From Symbiodinium natans (taxonomy: Eukaryota; Sar; Dinophyceae; Suessiales; Symbiodiniaceae), in the NCBI GenBank assembly GCA_905221605.1, contig CAJNDS010000071.1, positions 50,001 through 114,000 of the forward strand: a stretch of 64,000 nt of DNA, given 5' to 3'. Shown piece after piece: positions 41,292 to 53,037 of the stretch (positions are counted from its first letter, which is position 1; every line of letters starts with the position of its first letter). The position numbers were made by a program, and so were the translations under genes. The notes below the pieces were generated by a model that saw only the letters and a program-made list of their open reading frames with translations, was not told the origin of the DNA and did no database searches.

Positions 41292-41721
41292 GATCTCAGG
41301 GCCGCATATCCGCTGCAGTCGACACAGCCACCGCGGCCAGCCCAACCCAAGGTGACTGGGGTCCTGCAGCGGATGGCGTTGAGTTAGGGACTGGGGTAGG
41401 TAATCTTTAACTTTCTTTGGTCATATAGAATCCTATTCTATATATTTATAAATAGGAAAAAGTTAGGCCTTTTTTGGGCTAGGGTATTCAACCCCTAAGA
41501 ACCTGGCTCTTGAAACAAGAGTGTCTAACAACACCTCAGGGCTTCTCACGTGTTCGCCCCTCTCTTTGCATAAATCTGAGGTGATGTCTGTGACGGAGTT
41601 AGAGGCGCAGATGATGTCTGCGGAGTCCGATCGCCACGCGCAAGCTCGGCTCCATCATGACCGGCCACCGGGGCCTCCGAAGATGAGCTTGAGCACCACT
41701 CCGAACCTAGGTCCTTCATGA
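41292..41721 (+). CDS. Two exon-like segments after a family-A element
   Basis: 41292-41351 (LRAAYPLQSTQPPRPAQPK, then GTGACT) begins 15 bp after the family-A end at the acceptor ATCGCAG. 41566-41721 (TELEAQMMSAESDRHAQAR) runs to TGA. Possibly PAT1-gene exons; not shown. Confidence 0.32.
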
Positions 41722-42099
41722 GTACCTCAGTTCTTTTCTCGGTAGGCCCTTGGGACATTTCATATTTTCCCTTAGCGGGTTTCAAAGAACTATATTTTTC
41801 GAAATATTTTTCAGAGGGCTTTGAGGGCATCCTTGTTTTCTAAGGTCCCACCCCTTATACTTTTTCGGAAGGCCCTACCCTCGTAAGGCCGATGCCTGGT
41901 TTGGGAAGAGGTCCCGCGGCTGATCTGATGCTTGGTAGCCCAGTGGTACTCTATTCCCTTTTTTGGGTTCAAGGTTTTTCTTATAAAGTCACCCTTATAA
42001 AGTAACCCTTACTATCATATGGTTACTGGGCTACTGGGTTCCCTTATAAAGTAACCCTTATTAGAATATGGTTACTGGATTTTCTTGGGCTACTAAGGA

Positions 42100-42427
42100 T
42101 GTACAGCCACCTCCGGCCACTCGTGCCAGAGAGGCTCCCGGCCGCGCTGGCTTCGCGCGAGCCACCGCGCGATGCGCGCGAGGTGGCCTCGTTCCCCCCG
42201 GAGGCGTCTGGGTCCTATACCCTAAACCCCAAACCCTAAACCGTATAGAGACGGGTGGCAAAAAATTAAATCCAAAACCCAGACATTTTTGGAAATTTTG
42301 CGCCCGTGAGGCACCTCCACCCGCTCGCGGGCTAGCGGAGCAGTTGGAGACCCTTCACCACGAGGAGCTGAAGCTGTGGAGCCTACTGACAACTGTGTTG
42401 GAGTCTGACTACTGCTGCTGCTACTAA
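42100..42427 (+). CDS. Two exon-like segments after a family-D element
   Basis: The first, from 42099 after CTAAG, reads LVPERLPAALASREPPRDA or an alternative frame. The second, to TAA at 42425, reads GLAEQLETLHHEELKLWSLL. Unknown. Confidence 0.33.
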
Positions 42428-42469
42428 AAGACTACGACGACCACGATCACGACCACGACGACGGCTATA

Positions 42470-42716
42470 TGGCTGCTGCCGCGGCGGCTGCTGCCGCGGC
42501 GGCGGCGGTGGCGGCGGCGACGCCGACGACGACAACGAGGGCGGCGGCGACGGCGACGGCGACGACGACGATGACGACGACGGCGATGACGACGACGGCG
42601 GCGGCGACGACGACGACGACGGCTCCGGCTACGGCTATGGCTACGGCTATACGGCTACGCCTATACGGCTACGGCTACGGCTATATGGCTACTGCTACTG
42701 CTACTGCTATTTCGTG
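42470..42716 (+). repeat. GC-rich triplet repeat tract (GCG/GAC/GGC)
   Basis: Imperfect triplets GCG, GAC, GGCTAC and CTATGG. The frame from 42469 encodes Ala then Thr runs, which is compositional, so no gene is called. Confidence 0.85.
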
Positions 42717-42755
42717 ACTATTACGACTCTAACTGTTGCTACTCCTGCTCTTACC

Positions 42756-43500
42756 GGCAATGATACATCAAAGCGCATCCAGGAGCCTGGGGAAGGCATT
42801 CCCAATGCAGTGGCGCCAGCGCCAGCGACGCTGGGGCTGCCTTTCAGAGTCTTTATGCTATCCGCCGAAGTTTAGGGTTTAGGGTTTAGGGTTTAGGGTT
42901 TAGGCTTTAGGGCCTACGGGTCTACAGGGTAGGGTGCATAGGGTCTCTCTGGGGTCTATAGGGGTCAGGGTGTGGATAGAGAATGTAGGAAGTCCGGCTC
43001 TCGGGTCCCGGGAAGCACAGAGGGTTTAGGGTGTAGGGTTTACGGGGTTACGGGGTTTAGGGTTTAGGGTTTAGGGTTGAGGGTTTAGGGTTTAGGGTTT
43101 AGGGAGATCAAACGATTCTTCGGACTCTTTAAGGGCCATGGTAAACAGCACATGCCAAAACACCCCCAGACCCCAACCCCAAAGCCGGGGAAGGCCAGCA
43201 AAAAGTCGTTCCGCGGCGTAGATGCATGGAACGAAGAATCTCCAAAGACATCACATGACATGTGTTGCTATCTGAGTGCCCAAAAGTCAAGTAAAGAGTG
43301 CCCTAAACCCTAAACCCTAAACCCTAAACCCTAAACCCTAAACCCTAAACCCTAAACCCTAAACCCTAAACCCTAAACCCTAAACCCTAAACCCTAAACC
43401 TGTCTAAGAAAGGATCATCTTCCCCTTCACAGTCAAGCACCGAGAAGCCATCCTCTCCGACCAGTCTTCGGAATCCTACGTCAAGCCGAGCCTTGGCTGC
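42756..43500 (+). CDS. Group of exon-like segments in the PAT1-like interval
   Basis: 42756-42868 (RIQEPGEGIPNAVAPAPAT), 43170-43300 (KASKKSFRGVDAWNEESPKT) and 43412-43504 (Ser/Pro-rich, SSSPSQSSTEKPSSPTS), separated by telomeric arrays. PAT1 proteins have low-complexity middles, so membership is possible but unproven. Confidence 0.3.
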
Positions 43501-43837
43501 TTGCGGTTTAGGGTTTAGGGTTTAGGGTTTAGGGTTTAGGGTTTAGGGTTTAGGGTTTAGGGTTTAGGGTTTAGGGTTTAGGGTTTAGGGTTTAGGGTTT
43601 AGGGTTTAGGGTTTAGGGTTTAGGGTTTCCCGGCTGATAGTGCAGAGGCTGGGTTCAAAAAAGGGGTTTAGGGTTTAGGGTTTAGGGTTTAGGGTTTTTA
43701 GAGAAGTGAGGCTCTGTACGGTCTTTTGGGGGGCCATCATGCCACCTGCTTGTGACTGCGGGGTGGCATTGGGCTCACACTTAAAAACCCTATGAAATTT
43801 CCCCCCCGCCGCGTGCAAACAGCGCAGGTTTCTGCAG

Positions 43838-43913
43838 ACAGCGGGCCGACAGCACGCAGGCCTCATGACGACCAGCGATAAGGAGCTGATTGTTCGCATT
43901 CAATTGCGCCTGG
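43838..43913 (+). CDS. PAT1-like exon (LMT...RIQL core motif)
   Basis: After the acceptor TCTGCAG the frame reads AGLMTTSDKELIVRIQL. PAT1 proteins have a core motif of the form LMT, then an acidic-Lys pair, then (R/K)IQ. The exon probably ends near 43905-43913 at a GC donor. Together with the NDDTFG exon it suggests a PAT1-family gene spread over more than 11 kb. The exons that should follow (PY..DFYY) were not found. Confidence 0.38.
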
Positions 43914-44504
43914 GCTGTTTCAGACAACCCCAAGCCCTAAACCCCAAACCCCAGACCCCAATGTTCATTGGGAGCGCAAGGCGGTTGGAGGCGTTTTTTT
44001 CGGCGGACACGCTCTTAATGCTTCAAGGGCCAACAGGAGCACACTATAATTTCAACCCTAAACCCTAAACCCTACAGTAAACCCTAAACCCTAAACCCTA
44101 AAAGGTAGCCCGGGAATCGGGGCGCCCATCTCATCTCACGAACTGCAGGGGCAGAAGGTCCTACTTGGAGGTTCCTGGTACTTGTTAAACCCTAAACCCT
44201 AAACCCTCATAACTGTACTTTTGTAACTATGCTTATAACTATATTAGGGGCACTTAAGGGGCTTATAAGTGGGTTATAGGTACAGCTATAGTTTCTTAAT
44301 AAGTACCATGAACCTCCAAGTATATAATGAAGTCTCACACCTACTTGATCGCCCCCCCCCCCCCACCCCCCCACCCTAAACCCTAAACCGTTCCTAAACC
44401 CTAAACCCTAAACCCTAAACCCTAAACCCTAAACCCTAAACCCTAAACCCTAAACCCTAAACCCTAAACCCTAAACCCTAAACCCTAAACCCTAGCTTGC
44501 TCAG

Positions 44505-44582
44505 GAATCAGATGGCTGCCATTGGGGAGCAGAGCCAGCAGAAGCCCTATCAGCCCCGGAGGGCACCCGGGCCGCACAGCGG
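44505..44582 (+). CDS. Exon-like segment before a pure telomeric array
   Basis: After GCTCAG it reads QMAAIGEQSQQKPYQPRRAP and meets GTTTAGGG. Unknown. Confidence 0.33.
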
Positions 44583-44696
44583 GTTTAGGGTTTAGGGTTT
44601 AGGGTTTAGGGTTTAGGGTTTAGGGTTTAGGGTTTAGGGTTTAGGGTTTAGGGTTTAGGGTTTAGGGTTTAGGGTTTAGGGTTTAGGGTTTAGGGT
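44583..44696 (+). repeat. Pure TTTAGGG array between two exon-like segments
   Basis: About sixteen perfect units are the only sequence between an open segment ending PGPHS and one starting at GGTCCTGGG with a stop about 20 codons on. If both flanks are exons, the intron is made only of telomeric repeat. Confidence 0.6.
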
Positions 44697-45087
44697 CCTG
44701 GGCTGCACAGAGAGGAGAGCTTAGTGGAATGCTTGGGGGCTTCTAAACACTCTTCTATAAATTAGCTTAGGGTTTAGGTTCCCCCATATCCTGACACTCC
44801 TTGATAGGGAATATTGTACCCCCCGACTATACTCCCCACTAGGGGCTGTTAGTATAAGGGGGAAAAAGTCCCAAGGTTTAGGTTTTTTGGTATATCCAAG
44901 CACCGGAGCCCCACAAAATCCGCCTGTGAGGGACTTGGACCTCCCGACCGGGAGTTGGATGGAGGGACAGGCTCGCCTGTGGCCGTTGCGCGTGATTCGT
45001 CTCTTCACTTCCGCTGCGGGCATCTGCATAGGGGTCTGCTTTTTGTATAGCTGTATAGAGTACACATACAGACAGACAGAGCGACCG

Positions 45088-45088
<1 letters not shown>

Positions 45089-45128
<40 letters not shown>

Positions 45129-45400
45129 ACACCCACACCCACACCCACACCCACACCCACACCCACACCCACACCCACACCCACACCCACACCCACACGC
45201 ACACGCACACCCACACCCACACCCACACCCACACCCACACCCACACCCACACCCACACCCACACCCACACCCACACCCACACCCACACCCACACCCACAC
45301 CCCCACCCACACCCACACCCACACCCACACCCACACCCACACCCACACCCACGCCCGCCCACGCACGCACGCACGCATGCACGCACACACGCACAGACAG
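45089..45400 (+). repeat. CA microsatellite grading into (CACACC)n
   Basis: (AC)n to about 45125, then about 35 units of CCACAC, then CGCACGCA and a (CT)n run at 45411-45428. All frames are open by composition only. Confidence 0.95.
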
Positions 45401-47820
45401 AGTCAGCTCTCTCTCTCTCTCTCTCTCTTTTTGGCTTCGGGACGGTGGCCTCGAATCCCTCGACGTAGAAAGGCCCTCCTTAATTGCGGAATGCCAATGG
45501 GATTGAAGCAAGAGTGCGACTTGGCATAGACGGCGCATAAATCTGAGTGTGTACTTAAAAAGAAACCGACAAGGCCAAGAAACCCATAGGCCTGACGACC
45601 CCTCGCCGAGCACGGGTTCGACCCAAATGCGGGCAGCACGCGGACGAAAGCCGCGCAATTGTACTCACACTCACATCAAAAGCCGCCCGGCGCAAAAACA
45701 GTTCCCCCAAAATGCACATCTGGCTCCCGTAGTTTTCAGTACGGAACGCGTAGACCGTTCCCTGAACCCTAAACCCTGACCCTCAACCGTAAACACCACG
45801 AGACCGAAACGTCCTGGCAGGCGACTTTCCATCGGCTGCTCAGGCGCCGATGTCTACGGGCCCTTCTGAAGCCTTTTTTTTTGTTTGTTTGGGGGGGTGG
45901 AGGGGGCGGGGGTTGGGGTTTTAGGGTTTAGAGTTTAGAGTTTTGGGTTCCGAGTCTGCGTTCAAAAAAGGTTTAGGGTTACCCTTTCTAAACCCTTCTA
46001 AGCCCTTTAAAACAAATAACTCTTAAGTCCATTTCCCTTTCTGAAGTGTACATAGGCTACTCGTAGGCAAGGGTTCAGCTAGCCTCGGTCGACCGGAACA
46101 CAGGCCCAGGGCTCAACTCTAGCCGTTTTGGGCTTGAGGCATGAGGAGTTTGGGTTGAAGGGTCAGGTTTTAGGGCTTCAAAAAATTGGCTTAAAGCTCT
46201 TCAATCCTGTAGCACCTAAATCCGTGCGCCTCTGTTTCCTCTCATTGCAGAGACTCTGGCCAGTAAAACCGTAAAGCCCTAAGCCCGCCCCTTTTGGCCC
46301 TGAGCCCACATACCTCGAGAAGCCCCCACAAGGTGCCACAAGAACTTGCACCGGAGTGGGGGACCCTGACTGCAGGGTTTCCCGTTTAGGGTCTCTTGGG
46401 TTTAGGGTTTAGGGTTTAGGGTTCAGGGTTCAGGGTTTAGGGTTTAGGGTTTAGGGTTTAGGGTTTAGGGTTTAGGTTTCCTCGTGCTCAAGCCTAGTGG
46501 CTTCGATGTTTGGGGGGGCCTTTTCGGACATGGGGCTTCTTTGCGGGTTTCGGCTCAGGGCTTCAAGCGACCGCAGTGCTTTCATCGTTTGGGCTACAGG
46601 GCGTTGTCGTCGTTTGGGCTACAGGTTGGGTCTGCCCAAGCTGTGGGTTTTTTGGCTCGAGGGCCTGGGCAGATGGGGCACGTGGACGGCTGGATTGGGG
46701 ACTGGGCTTAAGATTCGAAAGCCAGCACTCTTCCTGCGTAAGGGAAGAGCATCTTGGCTGTTTGCCCTGCCCTAAACCCTAGCCCTACACCCTAAACCCT
46801 AAACCCTAAGCCCCAAAGCCCCAAAGCCCCAAAGCCCCAAGCCCTAAAGCCCTAAAGCCCTAAAGCCCTAAAGCCCTAAAGCCCTAAAGCCCTAAAGCCC
46901 TAAAGCCCTAAAGCCCTTTAAACCCGAAACCCTAAACCCTAAACCCTGAACCCGAAACCCGAAACCCGAAACCCGAAACCCTAAACCCTAAACCCTAAAC
47001 CCTAAACCCTAAACCCTAAACCCTAAACCCTAAACCCTAAACCCTAAACCCTAAACCCTAAACCCTAAACCCTAAACCCTAAACCCTAAACCCTAAACCC
47101 TAAACCCTAAACCAAGCCAGGGTGTGTACCAAGGTTGCTTCCTCCAGACCCATTTCCGTATGCGGATGTGCCGGGAGCCGGCTTGGAGACGGGACCTGAC
47201 GCTGCATCTAGCCAGTCCGGCGCCTGAATCCGATGCTAGAAAGAAGCCTCATGCAGCTGGCTGCAGTTTAGGGTTTAGGGTTTAGGGTTTAGGGTTTAGG
47301 GTTTAGAGTTTAGGGTTTAGGGTTTAGGGTTTAGGGTTTGAACCCTCAACCTCACCATTTGTTCCTCAAAGACGGTGTTGAGCTCACCAACTAGAAAGAG
47401 TCCCCGGTTGTCCCAGGACCCAAGAAGGCTTCAGTTGGTAGACAGGCAGACAGCCATGAGCAGCATAGAACATGGTTCATCGGAAGCCTGAGCACCCCCC
47501 TCCCCCCACCCCCCTACATATGGGGCGGCTGCTGGTGTAGGGAATTTAGGACTCGTTTCCTTGTCGGCCTGTTCGAGCCATAGAGATTGTCATCATTTCC
47601 AGGCTGCATGGGGCCAGCAAGCTAGCAGCTAGCGCCTGTTTCAACAGATTGTCATGGAGGCCTGACTCACACCTACACTTATAGGGGTACTTGGAAATAT
47701 TTTTTTAATCTTGGGCACGATAATTCCTAAGAAACAGCAAAAAATATTTTTGCTAGGGTTCCAAGTTCAGTATAGAACAGGTCTTCTGATTTGGTGGGGG
47801 CTCCTGAGTTTCAAGGCCAG
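45400..47820. other. No recognisable gene; arrays and weak open frames
   Basis: 46484-46780 is open in three frames but repetitive (CATCGTTTGGGCTACAGG copies). Arrays include CCCTAAAG variants at 46830-46915 and about 130 bp of CCCTAAA at 46971-47113. A small inverted repeat is at 47689-47765 (CTTGGAA...TTCCAAG). 47435-47491 is a short open piece to TGA. Confidence 0.35.
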
Positions 47821-47828
47821 AGGTCGAA

Positions 47829-47909
47829 ATGGCGTCTGCCACAGAGTCGAGCGAAGCCCTGCGAAAGCGCATAGAAAACCTCCGCGCGTGTGATAAAAAG
47901 TGCCGCATG
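47829..47909 (+). CDS. Possible first exon, unknown product
   Basis: GAAATGGCG starts MASATESSEALRKRIENLRA, charged and helical, then a possible GTCCAC donor at 47910; the frame itself is open to 48101. Not recognised. Confidence 0.32.
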
Positions 47910-48165
47910 AAGAAAGTCCACGTGACCGGTTGCAGCAATGGTGTTGGGGGAACATCGGTCCTGCTAGTCTGCTTGCATTTTGAGTTTAAGTTGGAGACGC
48001 CTGTTGTTACTGATAAACCAAGTTTGGCAATAAAGGGTGCCATTGTATGTTGTAGTATGCTGACGCGCAAGCTGGGGCCCGAACCTCACAAGCACGGTTA
48101 GTCCTCGCAGAAGCGCTGACAACATGGCTGCCATGCGGCTTCTCCTCTGCAGTTTATTTATTTAC

Positions 48166-48196
<31 letters not shown>

Positions 48197-48563
48197 GTTT
48201 TTTTTTGGGGGGGTGTGAGGTATTCAGATTTTGGGGTTGGGCCGGGGTTGGGATTTGAGGTTTTGGGACTAGAAGTTGAGGCATCGAATGCGGCATCGAA
48301 CGGCTACTTGGGTTTAGGGTTTAGGGTCTAGGGTTAAGTCCGGCTGCAAAAAGGGTCTAGGGTTATAAGTACCCTAAATAGGGCTATAAGTGTAGTTGCC
48401 ATGCTTGGAACCCTACGTAGAACTACCCATGAACCTCCAAGCACAGAGAGAGAGAGAGAGAGATGTATATATAGAGATATGTAGACCCTAAACCCTAAAC
48501 CCTAAACCCTAAACCCTAAACCCTAAACCCCATATATATATATATAGTGAGAATGAAGACCAG

Positions 48564-48852
48564 CCCAGGTTCGAAGGGTTGGCCGGAGCTCCGGATCTCG
48601 CAGCCAAAACCCGTGCAGACGACGTCCAGCAGCTGATGCTTGGCATAGTGCAGCTGTGCACACGCTTCTTTCTCTTATTCTTGGGGTCAGGGGTTAGGGT
48701 TCAGGGTTTAGGGTTTAGGGTTTCTTTCTTGCAGATCTTGAGAAGTATCCTTGCTGAGATCCATAGAAGATGGCCTCAGGGCACACAAGATCCTGCGGAT
48801 CTCATGTGCGCTCGAAGAACTGTAGGGGCTGGCGGGGCTTCAAAGGTTCTAA
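48564..48852 (+). CDS. Two exon-like segments, unknown product
   Basis: About 48564-48660 (TRADDVQQLMLGIVQLCTR) and 48735-48852 after CTTGCAG (ILRSILAEIHRRWPQGTQDP), followed by GTTCTAAG. The gap contains telomeric units and is open, so read-through is possible. Confidence 0.38.
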
Positions 48853-49435
48853 GCGAGGTGAGACTAGGCTCCGAGACACGAATTTCGGAGTTCCCGAACA
48901 CTTCAACACGCAAGAAACCTAAACCCTAAACCCTAAACCCTAAACCCTAAATAGTGTAAGGGTAGTTATCCGTAAGGTGATAAGTACCCTAAACAGGGTT
49001 CTAAGTATAGTTACCAAACTTATCATAACCCTGCATGGAGCTACCCATGAACCTCCAAGTAGTGATAGTGTCGGCCTCTAGGTGGCCTTGCGTGGAACGA
49101 ACCCCGCCCACCCGTGTACCAGATTTCATGAAACAAGGGCCTCATCAGGGACCTTAGGGGTTATTTAAGGGCTACTTAGCTGTATAGGGTCTATACAAGG
49201 TATATTGTAGGGGTTATATAGGGGAATAAGATTAAGAGTCCCTTCTAGGGGTCCCTCCTTCTGCCGCTTAAATAAAACCTTATTGGCTGCCAGCCTTCCA
49301 CCACTCCCAGCCTGCATGTTGCCCCACGTTAGATGGCCTCTCCAGGTCTTCCCGGCGTTTGACTTTCGACTCTCTTAAGCTCCTCTTCCGCCTCTGAACT
49401 TCCTTTGCCAAAACTCCCTCTCCTCTTACCTTGAG

Positions 49436-49590
49436 GAAGAAAGGCATCAGCGTCATTGCCACCCTGGTTCGCCAGACCATGCCTACAGCCTCCGCGGTGA
49501 AAGTGAAGGAGACGAAAGGGACCAAAGGCCCACAGGGGGAGTTGTTGGCTCAGCAACTTCGGGCTGCGACTGCAACCCTAAACCGGTTTA
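49436..49590 (+). CDS. Exon-like segment, Lys-rich
   Basis: Reads KKGISVIATLVRQTMPTASA, then KVKETKGTKGPQGELLAQQL, into a telomeric block. A further Lys/Ala/Pro-rich piece is at 49872-49957 (KAIPAKATPKTKAPSDW). The opposite strand is also open. Unknown. Confidence 0.33.
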
Positions 49591-50661
49591 GGGTTTAGGG
49601 TTTACGGTTTAGGGGTTTAGGGGTTTAGGGTTTAGGGTTTAGGGTAAGCTCTTATAAGAGAACTTAAAAGATGCCAAGGGCTGGTTTCGCGAATGCAGTT
49701 CCGAAGCCCCTCCATCCAAGCCTCGCTTGCTACACAAGTCGAAGCGCTCAAAAGCCCTAAAACCCTAAACCCCTAAGACCCTAAACCTTAAAACCCGAAA
49801 ACCCTATTTTTAAAAATAATAATCAAAATAGAAAAGAACAAAAACTTCAATTCCCTGGACACTCTGGCAAGGCGGTGCCTCCAAAACGGTGAAGGCGATC
49901 CCTGCAAAGGCGACTCCGAAGACCAAGGCTCCCAGCGACTGGGCTCCGCACTTATGGGGTTTCGGGGTTTAGGGGTGTAGGGCTTTAGGGGTTTAGGGAC
50001 TTCGGGCTTTAGGGATTGTAAGGGTTTCGTGGTTTCGAGGTTTCGGGGTTTAGGGGTTTAGGGCTTCAGGGATTTAGGGGGTTTCGGGGTTTAGGGGTTT
50101 AGGGGTTTAGGGTTTAGGGCCCTAGGGGGTTGGGATGTTGCCGCTTCTACTAACACTCCGTAGTCCGGATTGGAGCACCCCTCGATTCGAATCCCTGCTA
50201 AGGACTGCTGGCCTAAGGGGGAACATGCCAAGTTGAGGGGCTTTAGGGTCTAGGGTTTAGGGTTGAGGGTTTAGGGTTTAGGGTTTAGGGTTTAGGGGTT
50301 TAGGGTTGAGGGTTTTGGCTGCTCATGGCGGTTTATCAGAGATTCAAGGGCTTATCAGGGGCAGCCTCGGCATGAGAAGAAAGCCAGGGAACTGTGGCCC
50401 TTGGGGCATGTTGTGTTTTCGCTGTCTTTGGAGGATCATATTCGGTAATATTTTGTTCAGAGGGTTTTAGGGGCCATCCTAGCATACAAGGCTGCACTAT
50501 CCTGTCCTCGTGGACCGCACAACGGCCCAGGAGCAAACCCTGGACCTCTCAACGCAGCTCTTAGCCTTAAAAGCCTCAACAGCCAGGGTTTACGGTTTTA
50601 GCTTCCTCAGCTGAAGGTCTTCACTGGTCTGGGATCAATCTCGGTGGAATGTACTTGAGGT

Positions 50662-50920
50662 TTGTTTAGGGCCTTCCTGTCCTTGAGTGTACCAGTGGAG
50701 ACAGGCGCTGATGTAAAGCGACTGATACCGGTAGTGTGCAGGGTATACTACTGGAAGGGGTGTTGTGGCGTGGGATGTTTGTTGTCTTTGGATGATGTCC
50801 TGCATACTGTCGACGTGTCTGACATTAGGCTACTTAATTTGGGCAGAATTTTGAGTGGAGTGATCTTTCTGCAGAAGCCCCGTCGGGCAGTGCTAGACGG
50901 GTGGCAAAAGCAACTAAACC
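50662..50920 (+). CDS. Open segment, unknown product
   Basis: Eighty-six open codons with mixed composition (DVKRLIPVVCRVYYWKG, later LSLDDVLHTVDVSDIRLLN), ending in CCCTAAA-like repeats. Another basic piece is at 50985-51070 (KKPAPAKKAVPPKP). Confidence 0.32.
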
Positions 50921-51353
50921 CCCAGGCCCAAACCCGAAACCCCAAACCCTAAACCCTAAACCCACCCTCAACCCGGGTTTCAGGTAAGAAGCCGGCTCCG
51001 GCAAAGAAGGCAGTACCGCCGAAGCCAACGATCAGAACTACCAGGGTGCAGGAAACGCAAGGGCTTAGGGTTTAGGGTTTAGACTTGCGGAGATGGTGTG
51101 GAGGATGCACATAATACGATGCTGCATGTTCCTTTTTCATGACTGCCATTGTTAAAGCGAAGTCCTCAAATACGTATGTCATGCGTATTATAGAATATAT
51201 TGTTTAAAAATCGTAATCGTTAAAAACAGATCATGCTGTATCGTATCATATGCTATAGTATCTTCCATTCAGGGAGGGGCTTTGGCGTTTGGGGGGGTAG
51301 GGTGCTCAGAAAGGGCCCAGAGTTTGATTTAGAGATCTTGCCACACTTTGTGA

Positions 51354-53037
51354 ATGCATCTCCGATGGAGTCTATTGACAGCCAGATGCGACACGCAGGC
51401 CACGCCCATCGGCAAAGGAGGCAAAGGAGGATCCAAGGGCCAGGCGGATCATTTCGCACGACTTGAGCAGAAGTTGACGCTTGGCATCACCTTGCGTTTT
51501 TGAGTTCAGAGCCTTCTAAACCGGGCAAGAGCAGCTTCAAGGATTGGGGACATACACCCTCCCTAAACCCTAAAACCCTAAACCCTAAACCCTAAACCCT
51601 AAACCCTAAACCCTAAACCCTAAACCCTAAACCCTAAACCCTAAACCCTAAACCCTAAACCCTAAACCCTACAAACCCTAAACCCTAAACCCTACAAACC
51701 CCAAAAGACCGAAGAAGTACATGGGTTTGAGAGATGTAGGGAGCCTGCGCCGGCACCTGCCCTGCCAAGGAGAGGCATCACCAAGCCCGATCTCAGGTTC
51801 CTGAGATGATTTAGGGTTTAGGGTTTAGGGTTTAGGGTTTAGGGTTTAGGGTTAGGGTTCAGGGATTGGGGGGTTGTGGGGTTGTGACATGTTGTTCCCA
51901 AGCCATAGTCAGGCTCGCAACCATTGCGAAGCCGCAAATAAGGCCATATAGCCAGTTGTAGGTATAGTTCCCCGACAGAACCCACGGATAAAGTTACAGG
52001 AGCCTTTCAAGATCTTTCAAGCAAAGCTTACAGGGCCAGGTTACCTGGATCGTGATCCTGGTCACGTTTGTTATGCATGAGTATGGATGATAAGGGTTTC
52101 AGTTACTGATAACGCAAACCATCCCAATCTTCGAAGGGGGCGCTTTCGCCTGTTTTGAGGCCCTCTCCTCACTGTAGAAACCATCCCAACCTCCCAATGT
52201 CGAGCAGGCGCCTCGCACGACGTGCTGGCGTGCAGCGAATGTCTGGCGCCATCTATGAGGAGGTTCGCGAGGCGCTGGGTTAAGGTTTTTGTAAAGCGTG
52301 GGGCCTTGCGAGATCACATAAAAGCTCATAGTTTTGGTTGCTCTCACAACTTTTTCTGCCGCCGTCTGTAGGTGGACAAACATCGTTGAAGCCACTGGCA
52401 GCTGTAACATGAAGTAGCTTGTTTACCATAGGAGTGTGTCAAATGTGGTTGCTCCAATGATCGTGCTGTACGTGTTCCGACTCTTACTAGACAACTCCTT
52501 CTCTTCTTTGAGTGCTCGGCATTGCCATTTCTTTTGAACGCTTCCCATGAATGCTGCAGCAAGAAGAAGTATGTTGTGTCTCTCTCGTGCCTACTTCCGG
52601 TTGGCTCCTACTAGGTCTTACTAACTCTTTTAGTTCCAAGTCCCTCTTGTTCAGTCGTCTCCAAGGTCGGCACGTCCCCAAACCACCAGGCAAGAAGCAG
52701 CACCAGAAACGATTACAGGTCATTACCGGCTTTTTGCAGAAGATCCTGCACGATGCTGCTGTGTACGCTGAGCATGCGCGACGGACGACGGCAGCCCACC
52801 CGCATATGGGAGAGTTGGTCTTGTCAGTTGCGAGCAGCACATGCCGCAGAAAATCAAGTAGATGCCAGCTCTCCCGCAGGGAGAAGGAGCATGAAAGCTC
52901 TGCACCAGCTCGACCTAGCATTCTGCGGAAGTGCTTCCCGAATAGGCTCCACACCTTGAAAGCCATTGAAGGTCGTGCCCATGGACATCGTGCTGAGCCT
53001 ACGACGCAGAGGCCAGGTGTTTTATGGATGCGCGTGA
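51354..53037 (+). CDS. Divergent histone H4-like gene, five exons
   Basis: Proposed exons are 51354-51483, 51775-51796, 52208-52271, 52719-52790 and 52972-53037 (stop TGA), 117 codons plus stop. From GKGGKG onward the product aligns with histone H4 from Gly4 to the end without gaps, about half identical by eye. It keeps GITKP, RRLARR, SGAIYEE, DAxxYxEHAxR and MDIV...YG. Introns 1, 3 and 4 begin GC and intron 2 begins GT; all end AG and every downstream exon begins with G. Introns 1 and 2 contain telomere-type arrays. Acetylatable Lys5, 8 and 12 are kept, but Lys16 is Asp and the basic patch 16-20 reads DHFAR. The ATG used adds about 16 residues before the tail; the true start may be in an unseen exon. 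H4 packs DNA in nucleosomes, and dinoflagellate histones are known to be divergent. Confidence 0.82.
51559..51695 (-). repeat. CCCTAAA array in intron 1 of the H4-like gene
   Basis: About 18 units, mostly perfect, within proposed intron 51484-51774. Intron 2 holds a TTTAGGG array at 51811-51855. This shows that telomere-type arrays can sit in introns of an identifiable gene. Confidence 0.85.

Noticed and set aside
44721-45658. Open frames of His-Pro or Cys-Gly repeats
   Set aside because: They come from the CA/CACACC microsatellite.
51920-51942. TIAKPQIR as the H4 exon before RRLARR
   Set aside because: The segment at 51775-51796 (GITKPDLR) matches H4 better and continues exon 1 in phase, so this nearby look-alike was set aside.
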